From Dryocosmus kuriphilus (lineage: Eukaryota; Arthropoda; Insecta; Hymenoptera; Cynipidae), in contig CM076191.1 in assembly GCA_038277395.1 (NCBI GenBank), positions 180,776,552 through 180,840,551 of the forward strand: DNA of 64,000 nt. The letters are read 5' to 3'. The position numbers were made by a program, and so were the translations under genes. Of this stretch, positions 1 through 12,195 are shown in pieces. The notes beneath the pieces are model-generated. The model was not told the DNA's origin and did not search any database. It saw only the letters and a program-made list of their open reading frames with translations. The stretch's first letter is position 1. Each line of letters opens with the position of its first letter.

Positions 1-909
1 ATTTAGCTAACTGAAAAATCTGCTGAACTCTTCAGCACTTTCTACTGATAAAAATTACATTTAAAAAAATTCCATATTTTCAGAAAAAAAAAGTAACCAA
101 AATTAACTCAAGTTTGTAAAAAAGTAACCACCAACACGAAAACACAATTTTTTCAAATAGTGCAATTTCACAAAGTTTATAAAGTACTAAATAGAATTTT
201 TAATTACTTAGACGAACTTTCTTCCAGAGATTTCAAAGATTTCAAAAATTTTCAACAGAGGTATTTCTATAAATTTCAAGAAGATGACTATAAACTGCTA
301 TAAAAATATAGACACATAGAACTTTTGATACGGGAGTAGATTTATCATTTTGGAAATATTTGAAAATTATACAAATGCCCAAATATTTCAAGACATTTTA
401 TAAGATGGTGTGATAAGTTGGTTTATAAGTTGGTGTGATTTATCTTTCGGGGTTAGTTTCTCGATTGAACCGCTAATCATTTCTTCGCTGACGATATCCT
501 TTAAATTCTCAAAACTATATAGTAAATAAATCGTTTAGAAAATACTTGAAATTGGTATGATCAAGAAGAATCTCTTTGAAAGCGTATAGTTTTCTAATGT
601 CTGGAAATCCTCTTTATAATTCTTGAACAATGAACCGAAACTTTGTGAAAAAAGGGGTTAATTGGGTCAAAATTCTCGATTTGAGGTATTTCAGGGACTT
701 TTTGAAATTAAAGGGGACGGACTGTGATCCCTGGAATTAAAGAACAAAACCATTTCAGTATTTTACTGTTAATAATTTTGATCTACATGGTCTTTTTTAA
801 AGATCACGTAGAACAAAATCATTAACATTAAAATAATATATTATACTGGTCAAGAAAAAAAAATAACATCGAAACAGTGGAAAACCATTGTAGTTTCACA
901 AGTATTTAC

Positions 910-1231
910 CATTTCCATAATAAGATGACCACAAATCGCACACTTTTCTGCCGTTTGTTGAAATCCAGAATACTGAAAATTGAAACGAAAAAAAATTAAA
1001 AACTGCTCTTAATAGTTCATTCATGCACCATATCTATAAAGTATAGTTTTTTTAGACTTACAAGGTAATCCTCTTCGCAATAAACTTTTCCGTGAACGTT
1101 GTAGAAAGCTTTTCCACGTAAGGCTCTCCCACAGGAACAGCAAATAAAGCAGTTGGTATGATAAAGGTTCCCCATTGCTTGACACGCTTGTCCTGCTCCA
1201 GTGACCTTATCAGAACATGTATGACAAATAC
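910..1231 (-). pseudogene. Duplicated jub exons encoding LIM domain 1 and the start of LIM 2
   Basis: Two exons identical to those of jub at 42749-43070 occur here. The first is 1062-1231, LIM1, from the CHTC zinc knuckle to YCEEDYL. The second is 910-972, 21 codons, from YSGFQQT to MEM, including CAIC. Both keep AG acceptors and GT donors, and neither has stops or substitutions. The coiled-coil exon that should precede them on the minus strand is absent from the right-hand side, which ends in the N gap. The exons that should follow lie left of the window, if they exist. They are best read as a haplotype copy of jub. If the duplication were real they would be an orphan partial gene. Confidence 0.8.
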
Positions 1232-2442
1232 CTGAGAAAAAACAAGTTTTAAATTATAATAAATTGCAGTTAAACGTTTTACTAGTTTTTATTTATTTAA
1301 TTAAATTAAAATTGCAACAAGTTGTTTCCGAAGCTATCCACTCGTTTTAATTTCTTTTCAAATCTTTCAGAGATCTTCATCCAACTCTTTCCAAATATTT
1401 CTGATAAAAGATCAATATAACATTTTCAGAAAAAAATCTGTTAATTTCATTTGCAATTGGTCAAAATTTTTGATAGAAGCAGAAAACTTTGGATGCAGAT
1501 TTCGGAAAGAATCTGAAAGGAAATTTTACACAAACCTATCCGAAATTTTTGCCCGGATACCAAAGAAACCACTTAAAAACCAAACGATTCATGAATGTTT
1601 ATTATTCGACCCCATATTTCATAAATTTCATTTCCCAATAAAATCAGAGTGAAAAGCTTGTCGTTTTTCAATTTTACAGTGGCCGTAAAACTTCATGTCC
1701 GAAATTCCCTGCATTTTTCCTGATTTTTCCCTGACCAAATATATTTAAAGACCAAAATTAGAATATTTAAAAATTTTTAATAGTAGTTTACAATTTAAAA
1801 ATGTGTTATTCTCGACGGTTACCTATAGTTCCGCTTATGGAAATTACTTTACTTCTGCAAGTTTTTTTTTTTCAAAATCTTAGACTTTTCCTAATCAACA
1901 AAATTCCCCGAGTTTTCCATGATCTAAAGGTTTTCCTTGACCTGCCGCCATCCTCATTGAACCATTCACATAGTTGACAAATTTAAAAGAAATGAAGCCT
2001 TTACTGACTACCAATAACTACTCGAGCTAACTGTACAAAAACTCTTGAAAATGTCTAACGAAATAATTAATTTCATTCCAAAATAGTTCCCCCACAAATT
2101 GTTCCTTTTGGTACCAAAAATGACCGGTTTTTTTTTTCTACTAAAATAATTTACTTCACCACGAGTAAAATGTATTCCTTTGAGTGAAATACGTCGTCCA
2201 GATTTTTTACAGAATTAAAATATTATATTTATGCACCCCAAGGGGACATTTAAAAAAGAAAATGGACTTTCAGCCAAACAGTTGAATAGTCAAATAAAAA
2301 ACATGATTTTTTCAATTAGAAAGATGCATTTTTAACAAAATCATATAATTTCAAAAAAAAAAAAAAAAAAATACTTAAATTTTCAACTAAAAAACATGAA
2401 TTCTCGATCAAAAATGGAACAGCTGAATTTTGAACACAAAAA
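1232..2442. other. Intron-like AT-rich DNA, left copy
   Basis: This matches jub intron sequence at 43071-44280. No gene is supported. Positions about 2230-2430 carry a short stretch of degenerate TTTTCAAC-type units that leads into the GC-rich repeat at 2443. Confidence 0.6.
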
Positions 2443-3695
2443 TCTGCCCGCTTCGCGGGCACATTCTCATCGCGCGCCGCGCTTTGCGCGAAGCGTGAGC
2501 GCGCCTAGGGCGCGCGTTTGTTGGCACTCGCGCTTCGCGCTCGATACGTTATTTACGGCACTCGCGCTTCGCGCTCGATAAATTATTCACCTCGCGCTAC
2601 GCGCTCGGTGTTTATGAATCCTATAAACCTTTACATTAAAAATTCCAAAAGGAACTATTTTACTTAGGCTCTATCGCCCTTAAGGAATATATTCTCATCA
2701 TGACACTCGCGCTTCGCGCTCGATAATTACATTTTTTTAAAACACATTGTAGATTGGTAAAGTTTTTTTGTGATTTTCCAAATTTTCACAATACAGGATT
2801 TCGATTCTTAAAAGTAAAACGATGAGACTTATAAATAAATTGTCTATCTTTCCAAGGTGAACAATTTTGCTTATTAATATTTTCTCATATCTTGCAAAGT
2901 TTTGCTGAAAAGTGGTTTTCTTTATACTTCATAACATATTTCACGAATAACTCAAAACCTACGCGTCTGCTCAAAAAAATGATAGAGAGCAAATTTGTAG
3001 ATCTTCTTGAGGCGAACAACTTTATTTATTATTATTTTTCCGCATCTTGCATAGTTTGGCGGGAAATTGGAAATTTTTGCTTTTTAATAACGTTTTATCG
3101 ATTAAAACAAAAACCGCGCATTTTATCAAAAAATGGTTGAAACAAAATTTGTAGATATTTTTGAATTGAACAACTTTGTTCTTTACCAATTTTTTGTATC
3201 TTGAATATTTTGGCGGGAAACCAGAGTTTTTTAATTTTAATAGCGTTTTCTTGATTAAAACAAAAACTGTTCATTTTATCAAAAAACGGTTAAGACAAAA
3301 TTTGTAGATATTTTTGAGATGAACAATTTTACTTTCTTACATTTTTTTTGTATCTCTCATAGTTTAGCCGGAAAATGGATTTTTTTGATTTTGTGAAAAC
3401 AGTTTTTGATGGATAAAACCATAACCGTTGGTCAAAAATCGCTGGTTAACGAACTCGTCCTTTCTTTTTACCCCTTAAAGAAGTGTACCAAAGCGCATTC
3501 CAATCCGATTAGTCCTTCGAAAGTTATCGCGGTCACAGACGACGACGACAACGACGACAACGACGACGACAGACAGACAGACACGGTCGTAAAAATCGTT
3601 TTTTCTGACTCAGGGGGTCTCAAAACGTGGAGATTTCATGAAATCCGCGAAAGTCAAATTTTACATAAATCTAATACCTTCTCTGATGAGAATGT
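2443..3695 (+). mobile_element. GC-palindrome repeat family, copy A (non-autonomous element)
   Basis: The copy starts with the hairpin gcccgcttcgcgggc and then acattctcatc. It ends with the inverse, gatgagaatgt, so it has short terminal inverted repeats. The first 300 bases hold clustered palindromes such as cgcgcttcgcgctcg. The middle (about 2830-3440) holds diverged tandem units of about 150 bp, each with tttgtagat and a cgattaaaacaaaaac-like box. Near the end is a GAC/AGAC microsatellite. The frames inside (for example 2892-3140) recur only because the repeat recurs, so I do not call them genes. It is duplicated at 44281-45532. Confidence 0.7.
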
Positions 3696-5693
3696 AAAAA
3701 TGTATCTTTTAAGTAACGACACATGAAAAAAGTAACCAAATCACTAAAAAGTAACCCGTTCGGAGTCCTGCGTATAGAGTAGCAATGAAAAAAAATCAGC
3801 ATTTTTTCACAAAAGTAAAATATTTCAATAGCAAAGCAGATTTAACTAAAATTAGAATAAATAAAATAATAATAATATATATATATATATATATAAAATA
3901 AATATTATAATAAAATAATAAATAATAATAAATAAAGTAAGAAGCTTGCTTATAAAATTAATTAAAAAGATATAATAAAAATGGTTTATTCACCAAATTT
4001 TATTCAGTGCCATTCGCAAGAAATAGTAACCATATTTTTAGAAAAAAAGTAACCAAAAGTAACTAAAATTTGTCAAAAAGTAACCAACACGAAACTACAG
4101 TTTTTAAACATAGTTCAATATTAAATAGAATTTTTATAATTACTTAGACAACTTTCTTCCAGAGACTTCAAAGATTTCACTCTTTCAAAAGAAACAGTTT
4201 GGTAATGCTAAGAATAAATAATTTTATTTTATAAGATTTCAAATATTTCCAGGGATTTTGAAATATTTCAAGGGATTTCAAAAGATGTCGAAGTTTTTGA
4301 AGAATTTTGATAGATTTTAAAAGACTTTAAAAGATTTCACAAAAAATTCGACAAAGTTAGTTTAATAAATCTAAGAATAAATTGTTTTATGTATATTTTA
4401 ATAATTATGTTTGAAGCTATAAAAATATATTTTAAAACACACTTAGAATTTTAGCCATGAATAGATTCACCGCTCTTGGAAATATTTTAAAATCAGTAAA
4501 ATGCTGATAAGTTTCAAAGATTTCAAGGGATTTATATTTCCAGAGATTTTATAAAAGTTCAAAAGATTTCAAGTGACTTTTAATGACTTAAAGAGCTTTC
4601 ATGAAAATTAATATATTTTCATATAAGAATAGATGTTTAAATAGACACTTAGAACTTTTAACACGTGAATAGATTTATCATTTTGGAAATATTTTAAAAA
4701 TGTAAAAATGTCCAAAGATTTCAGGAAATTTTGAAAGATTTCAAGGAATTTTTAAAGATTTGAAGAGATTTCACAAAAATGGCTATTAATTGCTATAAAG
4801 ATAATTCTTTAGGACAACAAAAGTAACAGATAAGTAACCCGTAAGACAAAATAAGTAACTTGTAGTAACTTCGAATAAAAAATGTAACTTTGACGTAACT
4901 AATTCTAATTGTAAGCTTAAGTTTAAAATTTTTCTGAATAACTAAAACGCTCTAGGAATTTAGAGAAATGACCTGAAAGTGTGAAGTTCCTGAATAAACC
5001 AGGAATTTACAGAAAAGGTAACACCTGAATGGAAGATTTTCTTAGACTCCGGCATTTACCTAATTCCCTAGGTTTTAGGCCAAATCCCTAATTCTTCTAA
5101 ATCCCTACGACATTTATATGACAGTCACACTGACATGTATAAATTCAATTACAAAACGAAAGAAGCACTTTGTCAGTCACTTTGAATACAGCTTGGAACG
5201 AAATTCGCGCACAATGACTTAAGTGCACCGGTGTTTAAAAATACCCGTCGCTATCGATGAGTTCAGCCAGACTCGCGGTTTCTCCATCTCTGTAAATTAA
5301 GGTAAAAAATCAAAACTCACAGCTTTCAATAGGAACAACTGAAACGACAATCCCCGACATTTTCGCCGGCGGATAAAAATTGCAACAAGACTGCAAGCTA
5401 TAGCTAAACTTTTTGGCTTCACTAGAGCAGTAGAGCTCGTACTAGTTTTCGCCAGCGAGACAGACTTGTGTTTCTATAACGAGATTAGTCGCTGCACTGA
5501 CTACGGTAGGTACGCGTGGTACGAAAGAATATGGAGGATAAAGCATGTTGGAGTGCAATATGTAACTTGCACTATGAAACCATAATGTTGAGTAGACTAA
5601 CATACGCCTACAGGGCAAACTGGTACTGACGGAATAAAAATGCAATTTCCAACTGTAAACCCTCGTGTCGCCTCCACACCTTCAGTAAAAAAA
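3696..5693. repeat. GTAAC-rich repeat end and A/T-tract repeats
   Basis: 3725-3765 reads toward the terminus gttcggagtcctg of the GTAAC repeat family. 3871-3894 is a short TA run. 4010-4100 and 4800-4880 carry more GTAAC clusters. 4180-4790 is filled with gatttcaagg-type units of roughly 10 bp. 4900-5690 is non-repetitive in this window apart from the duplicate at 46740-47530. The frame at 5442-5645 on the minus strand lacks an ATG-plus-domain case and is not called. Confidence 0.5.
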
Positions 5694-5790
5694 TCACATT
5701 CTCATCGCGCGCCGCGATTCGTGGGAAGTATGAGCGCACCTAGGGCGCGCGTCTCTTGAACTCGCGCTTCGCGCTCGGTCATATATTAAA
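5694..5790 (+). mobile_element. Fragment of the GC-palindrome repeat
   Basis: It has acattctcatc, the cgcgcgccgcg palindrome block and actcgcgcttcgcgctcgg, but none of the minisatellite or the microsatellite end. It is a truncated copy, duplicated at about 47531-47627. Confidence 0.6.
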
Positions 5791-7190
5791 TTCGCGCTCC
5801 ATACTGTATTTCCCTGGAGCTAAGCACACAGATGATTTGATGAACATTTGACACTGAAGAAGGTTCTCAAAGCACCTGCGCACAGAAAAAACTAAGGTTA
5901 AGTTTTGTTGCAGGTAAAATTTAGCGCGGTTAAAGTTTACGTGCTATTTCGCAAAAGTTTATCTTAAGCTGGAATAAAAAGTGTCGTTTGCTACGTCGAC
6001 AACAGTAGTGCGAAGGACAGCAAAGCACAAGTAAAATCAGGCTAGAAATCAGAAAAACAGATTTTAAAAAACACTGCACTTATTTCAATGTCATTTTAAA
6101 AATAATTATACTTATCGCGGACGAATTAAAATATCTTTTTCGTGACTGGGAATAAATTACTTGCCACATCAACAATCCAAGTCGCCATCTTTAAAGTCGA
6201 CTTTTCAATAAATAGTAAATGACTTTTTAACCAAAAATTTAATAGTTGAATTTTTGATCAAAAGTGATGAATTTTCAAACAAATCGTTAAATTTTCAATA
6301 TAAAAAGATGATTTCTCAACCAAAAATGAATGAAATGATTTTTGAACCAGAAAATACTTTTTTTCAGCCAAAAATAGTTGATCTTTTTAATGGGTTTTAT
6401 TAATTTAGTCCAGATTTAAGTAAAAGACAAGCAAAATTAGAAAAAAGAGGAAAGGGGATGTTTCTTGAAGAGGGGAATTTTTTAAAAAAAGGGGGAAAAC
6501 AGGGGAACAGGAGAAAGTCACCCTGCAAATAGTAATCTGTGAGACGAAATAAGTAACTTCTAGTAATTTCGAATAAAAAATGTAACTTTTAAGTAATCGA
6601 AGATGAAAAAAATAACCAAATTACTAAAAAGTAACTAAAAAGTAAGAGAAAAAGTAAGTCATGAAACGCATTAAGTCTAAAATTAATTGATCTACATCTT
6701 CAGATGGGAGACTATTAGACTCCTGTATGTTTAAACTTAACGATTACTCAATTGTGCGTCCGTTTATGGTAATAAACAAATTCAACATCCGCAATACCAC
6801 TTGCTGTAATAGCGAGTTAAATTGAGTTTATGTAAAAGGTTAAAATCTTGACCCTTGCCCTGAGAACTATAAACCTTCAAAACATTTGAAAATTACATTC
6901 AGATTTAAAACAATGTTCAGACAATGTAAACACTACTTTTTACATTGATCACAGCAGTTTAGTAGCTCAATAATTGATTTATCTATTGGGTTTAGTTTCT
7001 CGGTTGAATGTTGAATCGCTATCTATTTATTCACTGCCGATATCCTTCAAATCAACAAAATTAGCAAATAAATCGTTTAGGAAATACTTGAAATCGGTAT
7101 CATCAAAAAAAATCGCTTTTGAAGCCTATTGTTTTCTAATATCTTAAATTTCTGTTTATGATTTTCTAAAAATGAATAGAGGATTTTTAA
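5791..7190. other. AT-rich intron-like DNA with TTTTCAACC and GTAAC fragments
   Basis: No coding signal was seen. 6190-6400 carries TTTTCAACCAAAA-type units. 6530-6660 carries a GTAAC cluster (gtaacttctagtaa, taaccaaattac). The rest looks single-copy apart from the right-hand duplicate. Confidence 0.5.
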
Positions 7191-9480
7191 AAGCGCCTAG
7201 GCGGGTAAGAATGTAAAAGTTGCCCCCGCACGTATCAAATTTATAAACACAATAATTGGGCACACATGAGACCTATATATAATTCCACCAATTTTTTCCT
7301 TGAAATTTCATTTTTGGGGCAACTATGGAGGCGAAAAGTAAAATAAAAAAATTATTTTTCTCGAAAACAACTGAACCGATTTTGACAAACAAAAATATAT
7401 GTTTTAGTCACCAAAGGCTACTTCCATAAATTTTATTTTTATTTTTTAATGTAAAAAATGACGGTAGAAGAAAATTTTTCAAGTTTTCAACAATTTTTTG
7501 GGGTTTATGTTTCAGAGATACACCTCAAATTTTTTTTTAATTATTTAAATTGTCTACCTTAACATATATTTTACACAAATTTTTTGTGGTTTTACTTCAT
7601 GGCTTCAAAAAATAAAATCTTGCGCGGAGCGCCATATGTTGGGAAAAAGCATCTTTTTTTGGACAAAAATTATCTGATAGTACAATTCCGACTGGATTTT
7701 GATGTTCTTTTTTTAGAAATGACCGCATGTCTTCCAAGTATAGCGAGTGACTGCGGATATTTCACTCCACTAAAGAAAAATTTGTGATTTAATAACAAAA
7801 TTAAAAGATTTTTTTTATTTAAATTGTCAGTGATACCATTCTTTTTTTTTTTTTTTTTATTAAAGACACTTTTAAATATTTCGAAAGATTTTAAGTGATT
7901 TTAAGGAATCGCAAGGAATTTTAAGAGATTTAAAATGATTTTGAGTAATTTGTAAAGATTTTAAAGAATTTGAGGGGATTTTTACAATTTCAAAGGATTC
8001 CAAGCGATTTTAAGGAGTTTCAAATGACTTTAAAGAGTTTCAATGGATTTTAAGAGAATGAAAATCATTTAAGGAATTTTAAGTGCTTTTGAAGAATTCA
8101 AAAGCATAAGATTTACAAAAGATTTCAAGCACTGTAAATGAATTTTAAGAGACGTTTAAGGATTTCAATAAATTTTAAGTAATTTTCGTGAATTTCATGA
8201 AATGAAGAAGAAATTTTAAATGATTTTCAGGATTATGATTGCAATTATTAAGAACTGCTGCGGTTTAGCAATTATTTAAACCATTTTTTTGTTAACAAAT
8301 GCACATTTCGACCATTTTTTCATGAACAGACTTCACTTTTTACGCGGAATCAACTAGAAATGTTTTTGCCAATGACTCCTTCTTGTCATATTTTTCTTAG
8401 TGACAAAAACTGTTAATTATATGAACAATTTTTATAACCAAATGCACATTTTCATACATATTTTCATGAATAGGCTTCATTCTATGAGGAATCAACTAAA
8501 AATCGCCTTGCCAAAAACTCCTGAAAAATATTTTGAAACCCCTTAAAATCACTTGAAAACCTCTTAAAATTTGTACAAATCTATGAAGACACTTTGAGGT
8601 CTCCTTAAAATCCTCTTCAAATTCTTTTAAATCATTTTACGGTCTCTTGAAATCTCTTGAAAATCCTGAAACTCTTTTGAATCCTTTTAAAATAACTTAA
8701 AATTCCTTGAAATCATTTTACTTCTCTTAAAATTCTTTGAAAGTCCTTCAAATCTTTTGAAAACGCTTGAAATCCTTTGAGATTTAAAATATATCAAAGC
8801 ACTTTAAGATCTTTTTAAAATCCTTTTAAATTCTTAAAAATCATTTAAAATCTCTTGAAATCCTTTACAGCCTTTTTAGATCTCTTAAAATTCCTTGAGA
8901 TTCTCTAAAAGCATTTAAAATCTTTAAAGTCTCTTTAAATATATTTTGAAAAAAAGAAATGCTATCACTGAAAATTTAAATAAAAAAAACTTTTAAATTT
9001 GTTGTTAAATAACAAATTTTTTGCTTTAGTTGGAGTGTAAAAATATCCGCATTCACTAGTTACACTTGGAAGACTTACGGTCATTTGTAAACAAAAAACG
9101 GGTGCAGTTCCGAATATAGCTGAATTTTCCGATTTTATTGAAACTTCGTGTTCTTATGTATTTTGACGCGCTGATTACAATTATGATAGTGAAAATTGTC
9201 GACTAGGCGATTTTCATGCGAAAACCATAAAAAATACCATAAAAATCATGTTTTTTGCGTTTATCTCAGTAAATACGCAGAATTTCGAAAAATGTTTTAA
9301 ACAAAAGTTTTAGCTAGTATAAAAATACATCTTTCCTGTAGAATACACTTTTTGCCTAAAAGCACTATTTTTCGAGAAAAAGAGGATTTCGTTGGAAAAA
9401 CAAGAAAAAGATGAAGGAAGTTGCGGAGATGCGTTCGGTCACGCTCGTACCCCTTTTCAAAGGTTAGGGGGGGGGGGGGG
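7191..9480. mobile_element. Left terminal arm of the long-TIR element with a nested fold-back insertion, left copy
   Basis: This corresponds to 49030-51300. It starts near tgcccccgcacgtat. A nested inverted repeat at about 7713-9095 interrupts it, with arms ending in aaatgaccg and cggtcattt and an interior of A/T-tract units that reverse orientation near 8400. The matching right-hand arm is not present in this copy, because the sequence ends in the N gap. Confidence 0.6.
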
Positions 9481-9499
9481 GCTTACGCATTCACGGGAC

Positions 9500-11135
9500 T
9501 AGTTACGAAAATACGTTCAATCACGATCTTTCCCCCTTTCCAAGAGGGGGGGGGGGCAACACATTCACTGGCTAGTTGCGGAAATACGTGGGGGCGGAAA
9601 GGCACCCCTGTGATTGATCACAGGTATAATGTTGTTTATCCACCTACCTGTACAATAGATCTTTGTTTTTGCATTGTATCTCCAATGGTTTCGGCTTGGT
9701 ACCAACTCACGCTCTTCACCGCGGGAATCATGTGACGCGAAGTTACTTTCATAATTATCTGCTAGTAAGTTCGCTTTATCGCTGGAAGAAAGTGCAAAGG
9801 TTTGATCGGATTTTTTTGAGAGGGGGGATATTATTCGCGGTTTTGTAAGGGCCTTCGTCATGCGCCAAATGGAGTTATCTTTAATTTCTAGCTTTCCGAC
9901 TACTGTATTCCAATTATTGCACCTATGTTCAATAGTCTTTTTTACAGCAATGGTTTTTCGAAGATGGTTAATCGTATTTTTTAGAATGGGGTTTTTAGTT
10001 TTTTCTGATGTTTATTACAAAGCTTTACGAGTGTTGATGAGGTCTTGAATCTCAGGCTGAGGAGGGGGGCTGATTCGTATTCATTAAATGTAGTATGAGG
10101 GACTGAATTTTGAGATAGCAGTTTATTTCATATTAAGAGTGAGGTTTTTACTACGGCTTGATCTATTTGAGTAGTATTTAGTAATGTGGGTTCTAAATCT
10201 AGTTGAGATTCCAGGGTCGAGGTAAAAGTCTGTCAGTTTGCTTTGGCAAAATTGTAGCGAGGTGCAGCCGGAGATTTTTTCACATTTAGTATGTAGGAGA
10301 GCTAAGTAAAATTGGTCGATGATCTGAGTCTAGTTCGTTTATAATGGTAGTGTCATGATTAAAGTAATTATTTTTAGTTATTGCGAAGTCAATGAGGTCC
10401 GATTTATGTTTAGTATTATGGGGGAAAAAGGTATGTGAATCTGGTGCGGATACAGACAGATTTTTTGTCCGTTATGAATTGAAATAATTGCTTTTCCGGT
10501 CTTATTAGTTGTTTCTGCTATTCCAAGCTAGAAATTTCGCGTTGAAGTCGCCTGCAGCAAATAACCGAGGGGCAAGTTTAAAAATTTTTACTGTAATCAT
10601 TTTTGGTAAATGATTTAGAGCAAGTTTGGTATAGCGATAAACGGATAGCGTACGGATATTCCATTATCTTCCCTTATTTGAATAGCAGTAGCTTCGAGAG
10701 AGTATTTCTAGGTCGGGTATATTAGTTCATGATGTTCAATATTTTCTTGAATTTAAAATGGCGGTTTCAGTTCCCCTATTAGTGTTGCTCCTGTAAGATT
10801 TATAGCCACGTATAAGATTTTGACACTAGGGATCCGCGGAGTAAAGTTTCGCTGAGCAGGGCATATGGGTTTATATACGAATTTTGAATAGAGATAAGTA
10901 GCTAATTCATGTCTTTTTTTATAGAAAAACCCCTGTGCGTTCCCAAAAAAATTAATTTTTTAATACGTTATTACTGGAGGTGGCCATTTTCGATAGCGAG
11001 TGTTAATATATTATTTATAATCATGTGCGGTTGAATTTTTTGCTTCGTTTAGATTTATTTTTCCTCCCATTATATCGAAGGTCAAGTTCGTGGCGCGATT
11101 TAAAAAACTTATGAATGCACGCAGAAACACCGCCT
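9500..11135 (-). pseudogene. LINE endonuclease fragment, left copy, indel-ridden
   Basis: This matches the LINE fragment at 51430-52910 but has many extra bases, which break every frame. Residual frames include a jockey-type pre-RT segment (SSSDKANLLADNYESNF, about 9800-9700 on the minus strand) and the ORF1 tail near 11100. The excess indels relative to the right copy are concentrated here, close to the contig end, so most are probably sequencing errors and not decay. Confidence 0.65.
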
Positions 11136-11635
11136 NNNNNNNNNNNNNNNNNNNNNNNNNNNNNNNNNNNNNNNNNNNNNNNNNNNNNNNNNNNNNNNNN
11201 NNNNNNNNNNNNNNNNNNNNNNNNNNNNNNNNNNNNNNNNNNNNNNNNNNNNNNNNNNNNNNNNNNNNNNNNNNNNNNNNNNNNNNNNNNNNNNNNNNNN
11301 NNNNNNNNNNNNNNNNNNNNNNNNNNNNNNNNNNNNNNNNNNNNNNNNNNNNNNNNNNNNNNNNNNNNNNNNNNNNNNNNNNNNNNNNNNNNNNNNNNNN
11401 NNNNNNNNNNNNNNNNNNNNNNNNNNNNNNNNNNNNNNNNNNNNNNNNNNNNNNNNNNNNNNNNNNNNNNNNNNNNNNNNNNNNNNNNNNNNNNNNNNNN
11501 NNNNNNNNNNNNNNNNNNNNNNNNNNNNNNNNNNNNNNNNNNNNNNNNNNNNNNNNNNNNNNNNNNNNNNNNNNNNNNNNNNNNNNNNNNNNNNNNNNNN
11601 NNNNNNNNNNNNNNNNNNNNNNNNNNNNNNNNNNN
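11136..11635. other. Assembly gap of exactly 500 N
   Basis: Exactly 500 undetermined bases. A round number suggests a placeholder gap inserted by scaffolding and not a measured distance. Frames that appear to run through it are meaningless. Confidence 0.98.
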
Positions 11636-11928
11636 AACCCCAATTTTTTTTTCCCCACAGATAATTAGTGATCTTTTTAGTTCCAGAAATTGCGCGTGTT
11701 TGATTACGGGTTTAATATGGGCACCCCGGGCGAGAGAGGAATTGCGCCAACCCTAACTAGACTTTTTTCGTTCTAGGGGAGATGAGAATTCTCGTTTACA
11801 TGCGTCGCCTCTCGCCCCACTGGTCGTGAAGTAATCGGAGACCTCGCAATTTCCCAACCCCGCTGAGTAGCGCAGTGGGGGTGTGGCCCCTACAAATTTT
11901 TTTTCCAAATTTCTCTTTTTCCCATTAG
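11636..11928. other. GC-richer patch after the gap
   Basis: Less AT-rich than its surroundings (ctcgccccactgg, cccgctgagtagcgcagtggg). It resembles nothing else in the window. No RNA gene fold was convincing by eye. Confidence 0.3.
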
Positions 11929-12195
11929 TCTGCTAATCTCCCTAAAAATCTCTGCCAGTTTGGTTTGGCTCGGGTACAAAAATTAGGGGGGGAATATGCA
12001 ACCGACTTTTTTGTTTTTCTTAGAAGATACGCGGGAAATGCTTGTGACGAGATTAGTAGGGAGTTTAGCAGACTAATGGATAAGAGAATTAAAAAACTTG
12101 CGCTGAAAAATGGTCCCTTGGGGGATCCCCCTAAGAGTTACTTTGAAGGGCCGTTGCGGTGGAAAACTGATGAAATTTGGAATTTAAAAAAATGA
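11929..12195 (+). other. Unrecognised open frame without ATG
   Basis: An open frame of about 88 codons follows a stop at 11926. It has no usable ATG; the first possible non-standard start is TTG at 11965. The peptide is mixed and charged (EISREFSRLMDKRIKKL, then GDPPKSYFEGPLRW), unlike the low-complexity frames around it, and it ends at a TGA. I do not recognise the family. It could be a mobile-element remnant or an exon of an unlinked gene carried in by misassembly. No function is assigned. Confidence 0.25.

Larger units (their letters stand above)
1..11135. repeat. Left copy of an 11-kb direct duplication (probable haplotig)
   Basis: This stretch matches 41842-52910 in the same orientation almost base for base. 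The offset between copies is 41841 at position 1, 41839 at 1062, 41838 at 2443, 41837 at 3695, 41838 at 7221, 41825 at 9421 and 41775 at 11135. The copies therefore hardly drift over the first 7 kb. The left copy then gains about 13 bases by 9.4 kb and about 50 more in the last 1.7 kb, mostly as short insertions. It ends exactly at the 500-N gap and begins before the window. This pattern fits an error-rich contig end from a second haplotype placed as a false duplicate. A real recent duplication is not excluded. Confidence 0.93.

Noticed and set aside
2443..2475. Helitron 3' end suggested by the GC hairpin
   Set aside because: No CTRR terminus follows the hairpin in either orientation, and the repeat has inverted ends, which Helitrons lack.
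2892..3140. Open frame beginning MQSFAEKWFSL, recurring at 44730 and in part at 60525
   Set aside because: It lies in the tandem-unit body of the GC-palindrome repeat. It recurs only with the repeat, and other copies break it.
3406..3726. Frame with an Asp-rich stretch (DDDDNDDNDDD), also at 45243 and 61162
   Set aside because: The acidic run is the translated GAC/AGAC microsatellite. No start context or domain, and copies B and D do not keep the frame.
11011..11756. Three long frames across the gap
   Set aside because: They are made almost entirely of undetermined residues from the 500 N.
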